Assembly (NCBI GenBank): GCA_028023455.1
Contig: JAQFVV010000042.1
Span: 5,594,203-5,658,202 of the forward strand
DNA from: Epiperipatus broadwayi
Lineage: Eukaryota > Onychophora > Udeonychophora > Euonychophora > Peripatidae
Direction of reading: 5' to 3'
DNA: 64,000 bases
The number at the start of each line of letters is the position of its first letter. Position 1 is the first letter of the stretch. Below the pieces are notes generated by a model that worked only from the letters and a program-made list of their open reading frames with translations, searched no databases and was not told where the DNA came from. The translations under genes and the position numbers were made by a program. Shown here piece after piece: positions 23,657-36,580 of this stretch.

Positions 23657-25009
23657 GTTAACTGTCAAGAAATGATTGTATGAGCATAGGTTTAATAATA
23701 AAGGAATTTAATATGTAAAATTAATCAGAATAATGTATTTTTTTCCTTTTTTACATAACCAAGACTACTAATATTTTTTTAATAATAAGATAAATAAATA
23801 TATTGGTTTGCATGTGTATTTACATTAATTATTTCCTATCAATAGTTAAGATAAACATTTTATGTTTTGTTATTTTAATAACCATTATTTATTATAAAAT
23901 TATAACAATTAATTATCTTAAAGAAAGCCTAACTAAATAATTTAAGACATTTTAGTTTCCTTTTTTTTTTATTGCTATTTTTTCTCATATTAGAAAGTCA
24001 TTTTGAGCTAACTATTTCAATAGGAAGATCAAAAAGTTACATATAAAGACTGAAAATGAAGTTTAGAAGGTGAATGCATTAAAATTTTTAAGAAGTTATA
24101 CGAAAGATTAAAATTAAAAATTATGTTGCACAATCATATATGATAAACGAAATATATTAAATATTTTATTTGCAATATAAGATAAAGATGGGAAAAGAAA
24201 TACTAATTAAACTTTGTATCTTAATGATGTAAAGAGTTTCATCAAACCTTATTATGTAGCTCTAAAGGTGAAATGCTAGAAAAAATTGAATTAAGATGGT
24301 GCACAATGGTAAGCTGCTACTGATGATGATCAAACATTGTTGCCTACTTGCAATAGTCTACTACCTAGTTGCTTTTGATGAGCAGAAAATTTTAAATATG
24401 TACATAGAATAAATTGAAAAATAATAATAAAACTTAAATCATTAGAAAAATTAAAAATGAAAATAAAATAAATTGATGATGTTGTTACAAGAAGCACAAA
24501 AAGAGGACAAAAATTATAAATAATAAAAACAAGACGATATTATTGAATATATAAAACCTGTATCAAAACAGATGATGATGATAGTGTATCTTTTTACTTA
24601 GTAGATGAGAAAACTATTTTTAATTTGAGGTGGGATAAAATATTGGCATTTTCCCATAATGATTTAGTTGATTCTTTTGGCACTTCCTCTGTGTTCTAAC
24701 TTCAGCATAATTTTATTTTATTTTTATTGCAATAATTATGTTAATTAAAAAAACGTAAACACTGTGAATGTTATTTAAAACCTAAATCTTTTTATTCCAA
24801 TAGATTAAGTGTAAGTATATAATAGAGTACTGTAATATATTTTTAAAAAAAATTAACATCAAAGAAATTGTTTGAACTGATTAGATTTAGATATTTGTAT
24901 ATGAAAAAGAATTAATAATGGTATAAAAAATACAATTGTGATTTGACAAAGAAAGCTATGAAGAGAATAAAAGTCTCAAAAATATAAAACAACATTTTAG
25001 TGGTAGAAA

Positions 25010-26545
25010 GTAGTTTCTGCAATAAGAAAAAAGGTTGAAACTGTTAGTACAAAGAGAGATGACATAATAAAATGCCCAGAAGAGTTTTATAAAAAATATG
25101 AAAATATACTCTACACTTATTACATCTTCAGAATTGCTGAGTATTTTAAATGAAGAAATGAGGCATAAAGGTAAATCTGTGAAAAATGAAAAAGATCCAG
25201 GAAATGATGAAATGATTATTGATTTTTTAAAAGCAGAAGAAAAAGAAAATTTTTTGACCAGGTTATATAACCAAATGTTTATTTGATAAAAATATGCTAA
25301 TGATTGGAACAATGCAATAATAATATTAATATTTAGTATAAATGATAAAGAAGATATCAGAAATTACATAGCTATCAGTTCTATCCAAAATTTTAACTAA
25401 GACAATCATAACTCATCTACAGTGAACTTTGGATTTCAATCAACCAAAAAAAAAACTGAATTTAAAAGTGTTTTAGAATAGTGAATCATATTGAGTATTG
25501 AGAGAATTTATAGAAAGTACCAATGAATATGAGGTACTTTGGATTTGTAAATTATGAAAAGACAGTTAATTATATAATCATGTTTATAGTAATTAAAATA
25601 TATTATCAAGATATAGAAGTATATTATCATATTCTGGACAATATTTATTGAAATGCAAGATGGATGATTAAATTATATGTGTCATTCTAAGAAGATTAAT
25701 ATCAAGAAGAATGTACAATAGGGTAATTCCATATAATGATCATGTGATGTTTAGTGGTTTAATTTTATATCTCTAAAACATTTTACAGAAGCTGTATGAA
25801 ACCTTGTGTGATTAAATGAAAAGCCAAAGCAGTAAAAGTGAGTAATAGCAAGAGTTATCAGATAAAATGAGGACTGCAGATAAAAGGTAAAAAGAGTAAA
25901 ATAATGTCAATGATTTTTTTTAGATGAAGAAAATAAATATTGGTAATTATGAATTAGAAAAAAATAATAACTACAAATATTTTAGTAAGATTATTAATAC
26001 AGCTGGGAACAATGATGAAATTAATCATAGAATTAAATTTGAATGGAATGCTTTTGGTAGAAATAACTTAATATTAAAAAGAAATCTGCTTAAATGTTTG
26101 AAAAGGAAGGTTATTAATAGATATATTTTTCAATTCTTATGGATTTGAGACATGGATACTTAGCAGAAGAACAACACAGAGACTTCAGACTACTCAATGA
26201 GTTTGGAGAGATGTATGGTAGGAATAACAAGGAAAAATTGGAAATGAAATACATGGGTAAGAAAACAAATGGGTATCACTAATATCATTGATAAGAAAGT
26301 AAAACGGAAATAGGTTAGGCATATTGGTAAAAAAAAAAAGATAATAGATCTATAGTTGGAATTCTAAATTGGAGTTTGAAAATGTAAAAGACATAGAAAG
26401 AGAACATATGTGAAATGAATGGATGAATAAGAAAGCTTGCTGATATGTTGTTGAGAAGAGAGACTAGAGATAAAAAAAGGATTAAATTTGGAGAGACCAT
26501 CACCTTGCAATGGGTTAATAACGGCTAAAATGATAATAATATGAA
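25010..26545 (+). pseudogene. RTE-like LINE reverse transcriptase relic
   Basis: Broken frames in order: NEKDPGNDEMIIDFLK (family: ..PGxDGIxxxLLK), YANDWNNAIIILIFSINDKE then DIRNYIAISS (family: WxxAxIxPIFKKGDxxxxxNYRPISL), FGFQSTKKKTEF (family: QxGFRxGxST), YKYFSKIINTAGNNDEINHR then IKFEWNAFGRNN and KCLKRKVINRY (the thumb, YLGxxIxxxGxxxxEIxxRI), and a trailing W...LADMLLRRETRDKKR block. The order matches RTE-like endonuclease-reverse transcriptases, which copy element RNA at a nicked chromosomal site. Many stops and shifts; inactive. The N-terminal endonuclease is not visible. Confidence 0.7.
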
Positions 26546-27434
26546 GAGAAAAGAATTAGTAAATTAAATTGTTTGATTATAAGGTATAATATTATTTCCA
26601 GTACCAATCAGAATAAAAATTGCATCTTTATATGTAAATAGCACAGTAAACCCTTATAACTAAAATTTTGATACTAAAATAAATTGTATTTAAAGAATGC
26701 CAAACATTGGTACAGTGATCAAAAGTAGTTGGTTGATCATAGTATTCTATTCCCACTTATTAATCTGATTTGTGAGCAGAAAACTTAAGATACATATAAG
26801 AAATACTTATTTTTTACATTTAAAAAGTTTTTTTAAAAAAACAAACGTTTTAGATAATGAGTATTAAATTATCTAATAAAAGATATATATCAACAATAAA
26901 ATGACAAAACTTTTTCATATGCTTATTAATATGTTTTCTAGAGCAGTTCTTTCATTATATTCTAGAGTTGTGTACTATTAGCTTGAATAATTAATAAAAA
27001 TCAGATGTTATAGTGATATATTATACATGTCTCCAGATTGGATTCTGGCTGATATATTATGCATTTCTCCTGAGTGGATTCTGGCTTTTGCTTTCATCAA
27101 TAATAATTTTGGATTAGGAACTAATGATGAAGACAAAGGTCAGAAACCTGATCATATGGCACAATATAGTATTATACTATCTGATACCCACTAATTAATC
27201 ATGTTTATCATAGATGGCTCTAAAATAGGATTTTAAAAAAGGTTCTTAATTATGCAATGTATTATATATATATATGTAATAATATTATGATTCGATGTCT
27301 GTATTTTTAAAGCAATATATGTAATTATATAACTGAATATTTGTAAATACAATAACTAAATAATTTAAAAATTTTTATCCACTTAGAAGTGCTTTTGATT
27401 ATCCCAGTAATCTGTGTCAACTAAAGCTTTGAAA

Positions 27435-28058
27435 TGCTAACTTTCCCACAATTCCATGATCTTAACGTTTGCTGCTTGCCTGTTAATTAAGTCATGTTTA
27501 TATTTGTATATTAGCATAGTCTCCTTTATTTTTCTTTTATTGTTATTTTTTCAATTTGCAATATTTTTACACTGTTAAAATTGAAGTCAAAACCATAAAT
27601 ACATGATTTATTATGATCATAAAAGACAAATGCTGAAATATTATTATCTACTATGTAATTTTGTTTCGATTTCTGAACACATTTTAATAATAGCAAGTGT
27701 TCTTTAGTTTTTTTTCCAATGTACATCTAGATTCACCTATATATTTACTGCCACACCTACATATCCATTTATAAATGACACAATTTTTATTTATTAATGA
27801 GGTTTTATCTTTGGAGTTATTTATTAATTTGTTTAATGTAGGAGGTATGTAAAATGCAATATCACATATATCTTTATAAATTTTCCTTATAAACTTTATT
27901 TGATAATTTGAAATATATGGGATTGATATCCATATTTTTTTATTAGCAGGAGAATCAATATTATTATTAAAATTTTTATTTTTATATTTTGCATTAAAAT
28001 CTCTAATAACATTATATATGCGATTATAACTGTAGCCAACATTTAACAATTCATTCAA
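27435..28058 (-). pseudogene. PLE GIY-YIG segment, left arm (frameshifted)
   Basis: Same product as the right arm, read on the minus strand from 28058. A single-base deletion in an A run near 27710 changes the frame after the GESRCTLEK block, so the second half of the nuclease (from 27726 on) lies in another frame. A few amino-acid differences from the right arm are seen (for example NVIRDFNAKY against NLIRDFNTKY). Confidence 0.85.
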
Positions 28059-28149
28059 ATATATTTCAATATTTTTGCCTTTATCTATTATTTAGAAATA
28101 ATAATCTTTGCAAATATTCATCAGATAAAGGCAAAAATATTGAAATATA

Positions 28150-28773
28150 TTGAATGAATTGTTAAATGTTGGCTACAGTTATAATCGCATATATAATCTT
28201 ATTAGAGATTTTAATACAAAATATAAAAATAAAAATTTTAATAATAATATTGATTCTCCTGCTAATAAAAAAATATGGATATCAATCCCATATATTTCAA
28301 ATGATCAAATAAAATTTATAAGGAAAATTTATAAAGATATATGTGATATTGCATTTTACATACCTCCTACATTAAACAAATTAATAAATAACTCCAAAGA
28401 TAAAACCTCATTAATAAATAAAAATTGTGTCATTTATAAATGGATATGTAGGTGTGGCAGTAAATATATAGGTGAATCTAGATGTACGTTGGAAAAAAGA
28501 ACTAAAGAACACTTGCTATTATTAAAACATGTTCAGAAATCGAAACAAAATTGCATAGTAGATAATAATATTTCAGCATCTGTTTTTTACAACCATAATA
28601 AATCATGTATTTATGGTTTTGACTTCAATTTTAACAGTGTAAAAATATTGCAAATTGAAAAAAATAACAATAAAAGAAAAATAAAGGAGACTATGCTAAT
28701 ATACAAATATAAACATGACTTAATTAACAGGCAAGCAGCAAACGTTAAGATCACGGAATTGTGGGAAAGTTAG
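28150..28773 (+). CDS. Penelope-like element C-terminal protein with GIY-YIG nuclease (5'-truncated)
   Basis: An intact 207-codon frame. Residues 1-90 hold the segment between reverse transcriptase and nuclease (PYIS at 47-50, the PPTLNKLINN block at 72-81). Residues 94-108 are the GIY-YIG start: VIY at 94-96, cysteines at 100 and 102, YIG at 106-108. The catalytic-type Arg is at 117 (LEKRTKEHL) and a candidate Glu at 180 (KIKETMLIY). In PLEs this nuclease nicks the target DNA to prime reverse transcription. The reverse transcriptase is missing, so this is a truncated copy, though the remaining frame is undamaged. The start at 28150 is only the first ATG of the truncated frame. Confidence 0.85.
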   Translation: MNELLNVGYSYNRIYNLIRDFNTKYKNKNFNNNIDSPANKKIWISIPYISNDQIKFIRKIYKDICDIAFYIPPTLNKLINNSKDKTSLINKNCVIYKWICRCGSKYIGESRCTLEKRTKEHLLLLKHVQKSKQNCIVDNNISASVFYNHNKSCIYGFDFNFNSVKILQIEKNNNKRKIKETMLIYKYKHDLINRQAANVKITELWES

Positions 28774-28897
28774 CAAATCAAATAATGTAATATGTAAATA
28801 TAAACTTTTCCCAGCAGTTAATATTATGTAATAAACAAGATGAATTCCCAAGTCAATACTGGTTTATATTTACATATTTCATTATTTGGTTTGATAT
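28774..28897. repeat. small fold-back repeat next to the PLE dimer
   Basis: Arms of about 32 bases, beginning CAAATCAAATAATG at 28774 and ending CATTATTTGGTTTG at 28895, are reverse complements with a few differences. The interior (TTCCCAGCAGTTAATATTAT) matches the reverse complement of 57095-57205, and a related piece lies at 29070-29165. This is a dispersed MITE-like family. Confidence 0.5.
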
Positions 28898-29165
28898 CAA
28901 CAAGCTAATAAATTTAAAAATTTCACAAATGTCAATTAAAATATTATAAAGCAATTTCAAATATAGCTAAAAAGAAGTCACATGATCAATCTAAGATCTG
29001 ATTTACCTCTATAAAAATATTTGATGGCCCATTCCTTTCTTTTAAAAAGTTTTATCCTGTGCATTGGATTAAGAGTATTTCATTGATTTAATAAACCAGT
29101 GTTGAGGTATTAATCTAGTATATTACATGTTATTAAATGCTGAGAAAAGTTTATATACTGATATA

Positions 29166-32012
29166 TATTTAAGAATATGAAAATATCTATTTTACTTTAT
29201 TTTAGAATAATCATGGTCAGATGACATACAATGACCAATGAAAAGAGTAAACTGGTAAACATTTTTTGCATCTAAAAGGGAAACTCTTTTGAATGCAATC
29301 TCTTGAAAAAAAAGTGCAAAAAAGGAGAGAATTGAGCATTAAATAGATAGTGAGCATACTTAATCATATTTAGAATTAACTTCACCATCTAAAAGATAGA
29401 TGAGTATAATATTAATATTGTTTATGTTCTTTATTAGATGAAGCTGAAAGTTGTCTTTAAACTGATTTTTCTAAAATATATAGAAATTGCAAGGGAATTG
29501 ACTTGAGTTCAAAACCTTGTAGTTTTTTAAATTTCAGAATATTAGATTGAATAATATAAAAAAGTAAAAAGTGTTTGCTTAGAAATGCATTAATTCCAAT
29601 TTGGAATCTTAAATTCTTACTGATGAAAGCAAAAGCCAGAAATTGGTCTTCAGACTTTGTTCTATAGCACTTTGCATTCAAGTGTCCATTTATTATTCAA
29701 GCTTATATTCTTGGAAAAATATTAGATCATGAATCAACACTAAATAAGTATGCAAAGATATGTATTAGCCAAAAAAAAAAAAAAAAAGTAATTACACGTA
29801 TTTGCAAAAATAAAATAATTATAAAAAATTTATTCTATAATTAAATTATGCATTTATAATGTGTATACTGCAAAACTGAAGTCTAGACATTATTATAAAA
29901 GTTTAAACTAAATTTAAATGACACTTCAATGCAATCATACATCTACAAAAATTATAATTATAATCTGCAGAGGTTTGAAGTATATTTAGATTGGTTTGTA
30001 TTTAAAATTAATATTAGGTTGAATTTTAATACAATAAAAGAGGGGGAGGGGCTAGTATACAAATATTTACTAAATGCCATGAAATAAATTAATTAATGAT
30101 GCTATAAGATTAAGAGAAAGTAATTCAGTTATATATTACACTTAGTAATTGATCCAAAAATGATTTAATTTCCGTTTAAGTTCCAGATCTTATCATTGGC
30201 TCTCTAAAATTATAATGAAACTAGTCTCCCAACATACACACATATTTATAAATCCGTGTATTAATAATTAAAATTCTTAGAATTTCATAAATTTTAAAGC
30301 TTTATCTAAATTTCTGGTAATTGATTACTAAGACCAGGGCATGGCTAATCAGTTTTGACGCCTGAGGCAGCCTTATTAAAAGTGCGCATTTTAAAATTAT
30401 TAAAAATGCTTATTTAAAATGGTCTACTGAACAAAGAATGAATATAATCGTAAAAATTTATATTAAATGAAAACATATATTTATTATATATATTCAAATA
30501 TAACTCATTTTAGTACTAATTAGTGCTTGAAGCAGATATCTTGCCATTTCACCTATGATACCAGTTCTGATTAAGATTTCCTTAATATATAAGTCATAGA
30601 ATTATTATGTTACCTTATATTATTTGGTGCAATGATAAAATGACAGTCTCTGAACTCAAAATCCATAGATCATCATCATCATTAATATTTAACAATAATC
30701 TTTATTACTCCTTTGGGTTACATAGAGTTACATAACTTTGATTACAGGGGTTACAGGTGCAATCATGCTGTACAGATTTTTATATGAATTGATTCTAAGG
30801 GTTAACATTAATCAGGTTGCAAGGTATGAGCTATGATCATATTATGTTGAATACACCAGTTTTTGTCCAATCACCACAGTTAAGCTATATTGTTATTATT
30901 ACAGAATTATTCAATAATTTTAGAATTACATATCAAAAACACCTGCCTTCTTTCAAGTCTATGAATATGCTATTTATTAAAGCTATTAAACATTTATATA
31001 TTCAGCAATATTCTTGTTACAAGATAAAATAAAATCATTTTCATTGTGAATACCAGATCTGTGAACATTATTCATTGTCAGGTCCAATTTCGGTTAGGAT
31101 TTTGTTTTTTTTTATAAATAATAACATAGCTTAAACCATGGCACATGCGTTTTAAAGATGGAACACTATTTAAACTGAATACTCTATCCAAATACAAGAT
31201 AAAGTCTTTTTAAAAGATAGAATGGATCCACTATCTTTTTTTATCCAAGCTATATGTATGGGCAAATCTGAAGTAAAATAACCAACTTCTTATTTCCTAG
31301 AAACTCATATATCTACTTGTGAATTTTTTTTCACATAAATTCTTGTACAGCATTCGTAATTAAAAAAAAAACTCTATTTTTTTTTTTTTTACATAAAATC
31401 TCTTTAATACTTAAAATGAAAATTATCAAGTAATTTTTTAAATATATTTATAATTAATAATTCTGGGAGATGGTAATTTGAAGTAAGCTGTAGAATGTAT
31501 AGATTATATCTTTGAAAACAATTTTATTTTTCTATGGTTTATAAATAATTGCTTACAGAAAAAAAACAAGGCTATTTGCATTAAATTAAGAAATATGATA
31601 TTAAAAATTTTAAAAAAGGAATCATAAATAAATCTATAATATTTATATAGATATGATATCAATAATTAGACCAGAAAAATTTTGAAACTTTTAAAATAAG
31701 GATAAAGTTATGAGAGCTCTTTAAATTTTAATGAATAAGAATTTATTTCAGCAACACTATCATATAGTAAAAATATGATGGGAAATCCATTTTTTATCAT
31801 TAACTTTCTATTTCTTTAAAAACATACATATACACAAAGTAAAGTAAATAAATTAATATATTTAGAAAAAATATCTTAGAGATGTGCATCTTGTTAAAAT
31901 TTGTGTTGCAGTTCTAAATGTTATTTAACAGTAATTTATTTTAAAAAAATAGGCATAATTATCATCGAATATGATTATTACTTTACCATAAGTCTCTGCT
32001 GCCCAATTGATT
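29166..32012. other. AT-rich intergenic DNA, no gene seen
   Basis: Homopolymer runs and AT-rich DNA. No protein-like frame, RNA gene or repeat boundary could be supported. Confidence 0.45.
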
Positions 32013-32020
32013 CAACTTAA

Positions 32021-33220
32021 GGGTAATACATCGTCTAATTACCCATACTGCTCTATGGCACTGTTGCTAGTGAAAAACAAATAGATATAACGTTACCGGG
32101 CTGTTTTGAAATAATTTTGTTGATTCATGTTTTTAATTTTGGGATTTGCTTGATTTTGATTTTTTTGGGTTGTTGTTGTTGCTTTTTTTTTTGTTGTTTT
32201 TGTAACAGGTTTGATGTATATTTCTTAAAAATAAAATAATGGGGGGGGGGGGGCTTTTTAAAATATTCTGTCTTTTTTTTTTTTTAAAGAAACTTTAATA
32301 TTTTTTTTTTTGGATCCAAGTGTTTTTGATTGTTTTTGAAGAAACTTTTTGTTATTTTTGATCGAGAAACTACAAGGCTTTCTTGACAGACTTCTCTAAG
32401 ACCTGTCATCATATTCCTTATGGTGTTTTGACATCTTTTCAACTCAGCTCTAATCCGCTTCACTGTAAGCTGATCTCGGCTTCAAGAATCAATTAGCCAT
32501 ACTGCTTGTGAAAAACTGATTTGGTAGCCCTCAAAGCCCATCCATGAGTGAATGGAACATCTTCGTCGACATTGACGTGCTTGACATTCCATTTCAGAAA
32601 TGTTTGACAATGCCTTCATTTCATTAAACCACCACAAAGGCAGTTTTTCTGGGTGGATAAAATATTTGGGGGAGGGGTTGAAGGAAGGCCACCACCATAT
32701 CTGATTCTGTAGCAGGTAAATCTCAAAACTACAGTGCCAAATGACCATCATCTGCCATTGAACTGTTTTGATCATGAAAAAGTCTCAGAAAGTGCACGAC
32801 TTGATCGTGAACTTTGCCGAATCGTGATTTACACTCCTCATTTCATGAATTCTGACCCCTGACAACAAAAGTAAAGGTGTTTGACAATTCGTTACAATTT
32901 TTACTAACTCACATCAATTACAATACATTTAATCCAAACCCCCCCCACTCTAATAGACTTTTCATCATTACAACTACAGAAACCTTCATATCGTACGCTG
33001 TACAATAGTCAAGAGTAATGTCTATAGAAAGTGTCACATACTCGTCGCTAATAACGTTCAACATGCTAGAGATGTTGGGGTAAGGATGCACTTCAACATC
33101 TTAGTATTTGAACAGTTTACAGGCTATAAGATCTATGAGCGGCTTTGTAAACAGCATATTTATGTGCTTTAGCATAGAAACAGCACCATCGTGTGGTGTG
33201 ATCAATAGACGATGTATTAC
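32021..33220. mobile_element. candidate 1.2-kb TIR element
   Basis: GGTAATACATCGTCTA at 32022-32037 returns inverted at 33205-33220 (TAGACGATGTATTAC and one further base), with weaker agreement for about 30 more bases (GGCACTGTTGCTA against GGTGCTGTTTCTA). An 8-base direct repeat with one mismatch, CAACTTAA at 32013-32020 and CAACTTAC at 33221-33228, flanks it. The interior is GC-richer than its surroundings and contains a minus-strand frame at 32482-32775 (97 codons) that I cannot assign to a family. It contains unusually long G runs (about 32240) and T runs. Confidence 0.5.
32482..32775 (-). CDS. unassigned 97-codon frame inside the 1.2-kb TIR element
   Basis: Not recognised. The product is rich in Trp, Met and Cys, with a QARQCRRRC stretch at about residues 65-73 and no obvious membrane segment or signal peptide. 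Codon use and GC content differ from the AT-rich surroundings. Placement inside an inverted-repeat element raises the possibility of a transposase fragment, but no DDE-type motif is visible. It may equally be a chance frame. Confidence 0.2.
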   Translation of the reverse strand: MIKTVQWQMMVIWHCSFEIYLLQNQIWWWPSFNPSPKYFIHPEKLPLWWFNEMKALSNISEMECQARQCRRRCSIHSWMGFEGYQISFSQAVWLIDS

Positions 33221-33228
33221 CAACTTAC

Positions 33229-34090
33229 CTTTAGTCAGTGAGCTTAACACATTTTATTTTTAAATAAAATAAAAAAATATATATCAATAGGGTATTTTTT
33301 AATTTAATTCATGACTTTTTTCCTAAAAAATGCAATTGCAAAATTTAACTCTTTTTTAAAAAAAATTACTATTATTGATCTTAATATATATAAATTTAAT
33401 TGCTTATAAAATATTGTCAGAAAAAAAAAGTAAAACAAATTATTAAATAAACTGATATACATTTTTGAAAGGATAAAAGAAAAAAGTATTTGTTTATTTT
33501 TGGATTCTTGTACCATAATGATATATAAATATCGTTTGTTACCATGTTTTGACGATGGAAAGAAAGAGTAAACATTAACTTTGGGATCATGGAATATATT
33601 CCCACAAAAATGTTGATAATAGTAAATTAATATTATAACCCTGTATAATTACTGTATTTATTTTTATACATTCATAATATATGAATGCAATTAATATTTT
33701 GCTGTACTGTTATTTTATGGGGGGGGGGGAGACAAGTTATGAATTAAAAAAAAATTTTTTTTTATTCATCTGTTAGCATTCATTCTAAAAAGACAATTTA
33801 ATGTTTTTTTTGCCCCCTCCATTAGCTTTCTTACAATGAAGAATGTCTTTTTGTTTTTACTATTAACTGGTAACAAAAATTTGACAATATTTGTTAATTT
33901 TGGGGTTTTTTCATTTACAAATTAAAAAGGGCTTTTTTAATATATTTTTTTGTGTGATCATTTAATGTTATGTAGTGAATTAAACTTTTAATGCTTAAAA
34001 CTGAAAAGAGTTTTGTCTCATGGCCAATTTGTTTGGGGATATAATCCTTCAGCAATAAATTTTTCTTATGTTAAATTCTAATAATATCAA
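33229..34090. other. AT-rich intergenic DNA with homopolymer tracts
   Basis: Contains a poly-G tract near 33720 and long A and T runs; no gene or repeat boundary seen. Confidence 0.45.
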
Positions 34091-34094
34091 GACA

Positions 34095-34765
34095 GATAGA
34101 TAGGTGGATGGATACCTACCTACCTACCCACCTACCTATCTACCCACCCACTCACCCTCTTACCCACTTACCTAACTATTTCCCTCCCTCCCTTCCTACC
34201 CACCACTCACCCACACCCTTACTCAGCTCCCTACATCCCTTCCTACCTACTTCCCTCCCTCCCTACCTACCCATCCCTCACTCCCACCCCTCCCTCCCTT
34301 TATACCTACCTAGCTCCCTCCTCCCTCCTACCTTACCTACCCACTCACCTACCAACCTATCTACCTCCATCCCGACCATCTAACCTGCCTGCTGCCTGTC
34401 ACCTACCTACCTACTTACCCACCTACCTACCCACCCACCTACCTACCTATCTCCCTCCCTCTCTGCCTCGCTCCCTACCTACTCATCCACTTACCTACCC
34501 ACCCACCTACCTATCCACCTACCTACTTATGTACCCACCTCCCCCCTATTCACCTACCTATCTAGCCACCTACCTACCTACTATATACCTATCTACCTAG
34601 CTACCTACCTACTCACCCTATCTATCTACCCACCTATACCCTATCTCTACCCCCTACTTTTAACCCTATCCCCTACCCACTTAACTCCCTACTCACCTAC
34701 CCCCTATCTACATACCTACCAACCTACCAGCCTACTGGCCTGCTTGCCTGCCCGCCTACCTACCT
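34095..34765. repeat. degenerate CTAC/CCTC tetranucleotide tract
   Basis: About 670 bp of almost pure pyrimidine-plus-A tetranucleotides (CTAC, CCAC, CTCC, CTAT) on the plus strand with little G. It starts after a GATAGATAGG/GGATGG run, so the repeat unit type switches at the edge. The 91-codon proline-rich frame inside it is a by-product. The G-rich strand could in principle fold into quadruplexes; not tested. Confidence 0.95.
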
Positions 34766-36580
34766 TAAAAAAAAACTTGGAATATAAAAAGCTCTGATAG
34801 CAAGTGCTGCTTTCAGAGAATAATTGTGCACAATGAGATTATTAAGCAATTAGTGACTGATTAATAATATAAGTAAATTAGCCAATTAATAGATTTATAG
34901 CATTTATATAGATATATATTGAAATCTACTTTTGGGAGAAAAGAGAAGAATTGTAATTTTTTTTTAATACAGTCATTAATTTTCAAAAAGTTTTTTTTAA
35001 TTATTTGTTATCAATACTTTTATGAATGACACATAGTTGATTTTTCTTGTGGTTATGACATAGCTTGCTCTAAAATAAACATACTAACTCATTTTCATTT
35101 TAATTACTATCTGGTATAAAAGATATAATGAAGGTTCACATCAAACTATATCTTTTTTCTATGGTTATGCAGTTGTCAATACAATTTCTTTTTAAAGTTG
35201 AATAATCTTGAGATTTGAATATTTTCTGCTTATACTTCATCTTGTGATGGTGCTAATGATTATGTATTTTGTAGTATAGCTGATTTGACTATAGATGCAT
35301 AAGAATTATATGCTGTGCCATCATAATTTTTTGCAGTTTTGGCTCAATTTTTTGTTGAATTCTTAAAAAAGCTGCTTCCAATGAGTTAACTGCCTTATGT
35401 GCTGATTCATTAGACACTTGGTGAAAGAAATGTGTTTATCTCTTATTGATTTAATTGCCATTACAGAATTTTTAGATGATCTCTATGAATCGAGTACTAT
35501 TATCTATCACTAGAATTCTTGAGAAAAATTTGTAGTTGCAAAAATAGAGGAAAAGTTTTTTTTTTTGTAGACATTATTTCATATTCTATGACAAAAAGTT
35601 ACTCATCAGACATAAGTAATATAGTACTGATTCTTAATGATGTATGTATACCCATACAGTTGTCTAAACAAAATTTCAGATAATTTTTATTAAATATATA
35701 AATTTTTTGATGTGTATAATCTCTATATATACATATGAAAATTGTTTATAATTTTTTTTTTGATTGAAATAATTATTTTTTCATTTTAAAAAAGCTTATC
35801 ACTTAATTTTTGATAATATACATTAATTTGTTAATTTATATTTAATAAATCAATAAGTTCAGATGATTAAAAAAATGGATACTATGAAGTCTTAGAAGAG
35901 GATAAAAAATTAGATAGGCTTCAATTTTAAATATGTAGTAAGAACAATGCTTACTATTTTTCTTAGTACTATATTTTCGTAAATTGTACTGTTATTTTGC
36001 TGTGTAGGTTTCCAAAAGAAAATATATATATATACTTGATTAAAAAACACTCAACAGAAGTTTGCATAATTCATTATAAAGAGTTTTTATCTCCAATGCA
36101 ATAGAATTAGTGGTTTTTTTTTTTTTAGTAATTATATTAACTATCTTCTATTTAATAATAATAAATTATTATGCACTCAATCCATTATTGTTTTATTAAA
36201 TTTACATATTTGTTGATTAGATACTTTGGCTACTATTATACTTAAGGTTCATAAATTATTTAGAAGCCTAATTGTTATAATTGTAATTTGAAATATTAAT
36301 TGCATGGAATTTGTTGACTACAACATCCCATATGGTAGCCCAGATTCTCTTGAGAGTTTTAGATATTCTGGTTAATTGCCCCAGCTGCTATATATTTACT
36401 TGCATTTGTATTAAAATATACAAATGGAAGCTAAATGTGAAAGCAAATTAGTGAAGGCCAACTAAGAAGCACAATGTAAAATTAATTAAAACATGATAAT
36501 TACTAATACGCTAAAACTAATTGCGTTACGGTGAAACTTTTAAGTTTATTAATTAGTAGGCTTTTTTTATCTATTCTATC
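34766..36580. other. AT-rich intergenic DNA, no gene seen
   Basis: No frame, RNA gene or repeat could be supported. Confidence 0.45.

Larger units (their letters stand above)
27435..28775. mobile_element. head-to-head Penelope-like element dimer (large palindrome)
   Basis: Arms 27435-28086 and 28122-28775, about 652 bases each, are reverse complements with few differences around a spacer of about 35 bases that contains its own small palindrome. Both arms hold the same C-terminal PLE coding segment, with the coding 3' ends pointing outward. The high identity implies a recent origin or correction between the arms. Confidence 0.9.

Noticed and set aside
34108-34383. Proline-rich 91-codon frame
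   Set aside because: Direct translation of a tetranucleotide tract.
34095-34765. Interstitial telomere repeat
   Set aside because: The unit is CTAC/CCTC-like and not CCCTAA; only isolated ACCCTA occurrences.
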